Assembly: GCA_900768075.1 (NCBI GenBank)
Contig: CAAGBN010000050.1
Coordinates: 1-24,916, forward strand
Source: Clostridia bacterium
GTDB taxonomy: Bacteria; Bacillota; Clostridia; Oscillospirales; Acutalibacteraceae
Reading direction: 5' to 3'
Length of the DNA: 24,916 nucleotides
This document shows, in pieces, positions 22,513 through 24,916 of this stretch. Every line of letters begins with the position of its first letter. Positions within the stretch are counted from its first letter, which is position 1. The notes under the pieces were generated by a model. It had not been told where the DNA came from and made no database searches. It worked only from the letters and a program-made list of their open reading frames with translations. The translations under genes were made by a program, and so were the position numbers.

Positions 22513-23970
22513 ATGGGACTTATTAAGGCTGCACTTGGAGCTGCAGGCGGCGTAATGGCTGACCAGTGGAAAGAATTTTTCGTGTGCGATTCACTCCCCA
22601 ACGATGTCCTTATGAGAAAGGGACAGAAGAAAACAACAGGTCGCTCATCAAACTATAAGGGCGACGAAAACATTATCACATCAGGCTCAGGTATAGTTGT
22701 CGCTGACGGTCAGTGTATGATTATTGTTGAGCAGGGTAAGGTAGTTGAGGTTTGTGCAGAGCCCGGTGAATTTACCTATGATGCTTCAACAGAGCCCAGC
22801 ATTTTTGCAGGCTCATTCGGTGAAAGTGTAAAGGCAACCTTTAAGAATATCGGCAAGCGTTTTACCTACGGTGGTGAAGCACCCAAGGATCAGAGAGTTT
22901 ACTACTTCAACACAAAGGAAATTCTCGACAACAAATTCGGCACACCTAATCCCTTTGAGTTTGAGATTGTAAATAAGCGACTTAACCTCTACCGCAGTGT
23001 ACAGATAAGATGCAACGGTATTTATTCATATAAGATTACTGACCCTCTTCTTTTCTATACTGAGCTGTGCGGTAATGCTACATATGAATATACCAGAGCG
23101 GAGCTTGACGGTCAGCTTAAGGTTGAGTTTATCGATGCGCTTCAGCCTGCCTTTGCAGAGCTTTCGGCACTTGAGCTTCGTCCTGCTCAGATTCCTGCAC
23201 ACACAGCAGAGCTTAAAAATGCCGTAAACAACGCACTTAAGAGTGCCTGGACCGAGAGAAGAGGTATTTCAGTTCACTCAATCGCTCTTAATCCCATCAA
23301 CCTTACCGATGCAGACAGAGCTAAGATACAGCAGTTGGAAGATGCAATGGCAATGGGTTCAAATCCTTTTATGATGGCAGGCAGAGAAGCAGATGCAAGG
23401 GCAAATGCAATGGAAGCTGCAGCAGCTAATCCCAACGGTGCAATGATGGGCTTTATGGGTATGAATGCTGCGATGGGCACAAACTCAGGCTTCGATCCTA
23501 TGGCAATGTATAACGCAGGCGTTCAGCAGCAACAGCAGCAGGCAGCTCAGGCTCAGGCACAGCAGCTTGTAAATGCTCAGGCTCAGGCAATGGCAAATGC
23601 CGCTCCTGCAGGTGGATGGACTTGTGCTTGCGGTGCAACAGTTAACGGCAACTTCTGTCCTCAGTGCGGAGCTAAAAAGCCTGAACCCAAGCCTCAGGAA
23701 GGCGGATGGAAATGTGTGTGTGGTGCAACAGTAAACGGCAAATTCTGCCCCGAATGTGGCTCACCGAAGCCTGCAGAAGCTGAAGGCTGGACATGTGCTT
23801 GCGGTGCAGTAAACAAAGGTAAGTTCTGCCCTGAATGTGGCGGAAAGAAGCCTGCCGATGCACCTCTTTACAGATGCGACAAGTGTGGCTGGCAGCCTGC
23901 TGACCCGAAAAATCCTCCCAAGTTCTGCCCCGAATGCGGTGACATCTTCGATGACAGCGACGCTCAGTAA
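22513..23970 (+). CDS. SPFH-domain/zinc-ribbon protein (YdjI-like, 'virion core protein' family)
   Basis: 485 residues. The N-terminal part MGLIKAALGAAGGVMADQWKEFF and the following SPFH/band-7-like domain (about 20-275) match the YdjI family. A Met/Ala/Gln-rich low-complexity linker (about 278-366) includes six consecutive Gln. Four zinc ribbons end the protein: three copies of the CxCG...NGxFCPxCGxxKP type (C371/C373/C382/C385; C401/C403/C412/C415; C428/C430/C439/C442) and one CDKCGW...CPECG (C455/C458/C472/C475). In Bacillus subtilis YdjI acts with a PspA-type membrane-stress protein. GGAG at 22501-22504 sets the start. No transmembrane segment is present; it should associate peripherally with the membrane. 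Confidence 0.88.
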   Translation: MGLIKAALGAAGGVMADQWKEFFVCDSLPNDVLMRKGQKKTTGRSSNYKGDENIITSGSGIVVADGQCMIIVEQGKVVEVCAEPGEFTYDASTEPSIFAGSFGESVKATFKNIGKRFTYGGEAPKDQRVYYFNTKEILDNKFGTPNPFEFEIVNKRLNLYRSVQIRCNGIYSYKITDPLLFYTELCGNATYEYTRAELDGQLKVEFIDALQPAFAELSALELRPAQIPAHTAELKNAVNNALKSAWTERRGISVHSIALNPINLTDADRAKIQQLEDAMAMGSNPFMMAGREADARANAMEAAAANPNGAMMGFMGMNAAMGTNSGFDPMAMYNAGVQQQQQQAAQAQAQQLVNAQAQAMANAAPAGGWTCACGATVNGNFCPQCGAKKPEPKPQEGGWKCVCGATVNGKFCPECGSPKPAEAEGWTCACGAVNKGKFCPECGGKKPADAPLYRCDKCGWQPADPKNPPKFCPECGDIFDDSDAQ

Positions 23971-24050
23971 TCAATCTACTTAATCAACTCAATCGGCAGA
24001 GTACCAAAGCCGAAAAATATAAAATTATTTAATTAAAGGAGAAAATTATT

Positions 24051-24895
24051 ATGGGACTTTTTGATAAGAAATTTTGCGACATTTGTGGTGAAAAAATAGG
24101 TATGCTCGGCAACAGAAAGCTTGAAGACGGCAATATGTGTAAGGATTGTGCCAAGAAGCTTTCGCCCTTCTGCGATGACAGAAGACACTCAACGCTTGAA
24201 CAGATGAAGGCTCATCTTCAGTACCGTGAAGAAAACAAAAACGCTCTTCGTGCTTTCAGCCCCACTCTTACTCTTGGTGAAAGCAAAAAGGTTTATATTG
24301 ACACAATGAAGGGACAGTTTGTTGTATCAAGCTTTTCACCAGGTAATGCTAACTGGACAGAAGAAAACCCCGACGTTATGCCTATTTCATCAATTACATC
24401 CTGCGGTCTTGATATTGACGAAGACAGAGATGAAATCTATATGAAGAATGGTCAGGGTCAGAATGTAAGCTACAATCCTCCCAGATATAACTTCTATTAC
24501 AACTTCAAACTCAAGTTCCTTGTAAACAACCCTTACTTTGATGATTTCGAAGTAAGACTCAACAACTTCCGTGTTGAGGGTATGGGCTCAATGGAATACA
24601 ACCGCTATCAGAAGATGGGTATGGATATTATGAATGCTCTCGGTATCAATGGCGCTGTTAATATGGCAGGCGGTATGGGCATGCAGGGTGGCATGAATAT
24701 GGGTATGAACAATATGGGCGGTATGCCTATGGGCGGTATGCCTATGGGTGGTATGCCTATGAACGGCGGTATGGGTATGAATAATATGGGTTATCAGCAG
24801 AATCCCTATGGACAGCAGATGCCTCAGCAGAACATGTATGCTCAGCAGAATATGGGCTATCAGCAGAATCCCTACGGACAGCAGATGCCTCAGCA
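24051..24895 (+). CDS. DUF4428 domain protein, 3' end missing
   Basis: At least 281 residues, with no stop before the contig end. The N-terminal zinc-finger-like DUF4428 segment reads FCDICGEKIGMLGNRKLEDGNMCKDCAKKL (C9, C12, C30, C33). A PH-like/beta-rich domain (about 60-190) and a Met/Gly/Gln/Asn-rich tail with GGMPMGGMPMGG and QQNPYGQQMPQQ repeats follow. Both this tail and the SPFH neighbour's linker are low-complexity. The start has AAAGGAG and lies 80 bases after the SPFH gene, so they are probably co-transcribed. Bases from 24896 on are sequencing adapter, so the apparent last residues (after PQQ) are artificial. Confidence 0.85.
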
Positions 24896-24916
24896 AGATC
24901 GGAAGAGCGTCGTGTA
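24896..24916 (+). other. Illumina adapter sequence left at the contig end
   Basis: The final 21 bases start AGATCGGAAGAGC and continue GTCGTGTA, exactly the start of the Illumina TruSeq universal adapter complement. They interrupt a repeat that elsewhere continues as CCTCAGCAGAAC (24826-24837), confirming a non-genomic junction after 24895. Confidence 0.96.

Noticed and set aside
24660..24890. Short tandem GGTATGCCTATGGGC-type repeats as a possible CRISPR or minisatellite
   Set aside because: The repeats stay in the reading frame of the DUF4428 protein and encode GGMPMGG and QQNPYGQQ units; there are no unique spacers.
24588..24895. Minus-strand open frame rich in His, Leu and Ile at the right end
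   Set aside because: It is the antisense of the Met/Gly-rich DUF4428 tail; His-rich content (from ATG/CAT repeats) and lack of a ribosome binding site show it is not a gene.

Overview
The window looks like chromosomal DNA from a low-GC, spore-forming gut-type member of the Clostridia, most likely Oscillospiraceae/Ruminococcaceae. The reasons are the sporulation genes (a SpoIVFA/SpoIVFB-like pair and an intact sigma-K), the clostridial pairing of a B12-type radical SAM protein with a DUF2344 protein, AGGAGG-type ribosome binding sites throughout, and secreted proteins with Thr/Glu-rich linkers, Fn3 modules and CxxC repeats. This taxonomic call is an inference; there is no rRNA in the window. 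The last 21 bases match the Illumina TruSeq adapter, so the right edge is a contig end and not genome sequence.

Layout. (1) 58-1509, minus strand: two membrane-protein genes, the first a DUF5058 family member. (2) 1691-5584, plus strand: a compact operon of SpoIVFA-like M23 protein, SpoIVFB-like M50 protease, TIGR03960-type B12/radical SAM protein and TIGR03936/DUF2344 protein. (3) 5585-5966: a 77-nt cloverleaf-shaped palindromic element, then a promoter and a probable L19 autoregulatory leader. (4) 5967-8574: rplS, two tandem type I signal peptidases, and the ribosome-assembly GTPase rbgA. (5) 8577-8702: a triple-hairpin element and a strong terminator. (6) 8838-10895: a secreted Fn3-repeat protein. 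(7) 11012-11698, minus strand: sigK. (8) 11847-15429: a three-gene signalling operon (7TM sensor-like protein, histidine kinase, NarL/LuxR-type response regulator). (9) 15503-24916: secreted, lipoprotein and membrane-associated genes ending in an SPFH/zinc-ribbon protein and a truncated DUF4428 protein.

The most interesting feature is in region 9. Five promoters between 15.5 and 21.2 kb each carry the same 19-base sequence CCCCTACATTTGTAGGGTG. It contains a 7-2-7 inverted repeat and lies exactly 22 bases upstream of a perfect TATAAT in all five cases. None of the five has a good -35 hexamer, and the repeat is centred near -42, the classical position for an activator contacting RNA polymerase. 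The sites begin immediately after the response regulator gene, and 7-2-7 inverted repeats are the known binding geometry of NarL-family regulators. I infer a local, dedicated two-component regulon that switches on a set of envelope and secreted proteins: a Cys-rich secreted protein, a cytoplasmic 5'-nucleotidase-like phosphoesterase, a lipoprotein, a beta-helix-like secreted protein with an unusual Cys-rich tail, and a final operon of membrane protein, lipoprotein, SPFH/zinc-ribbon and DUF4428 proteins. The gene content suggests an envelope-stress or surface-remodelling response, but the signal is unknown.
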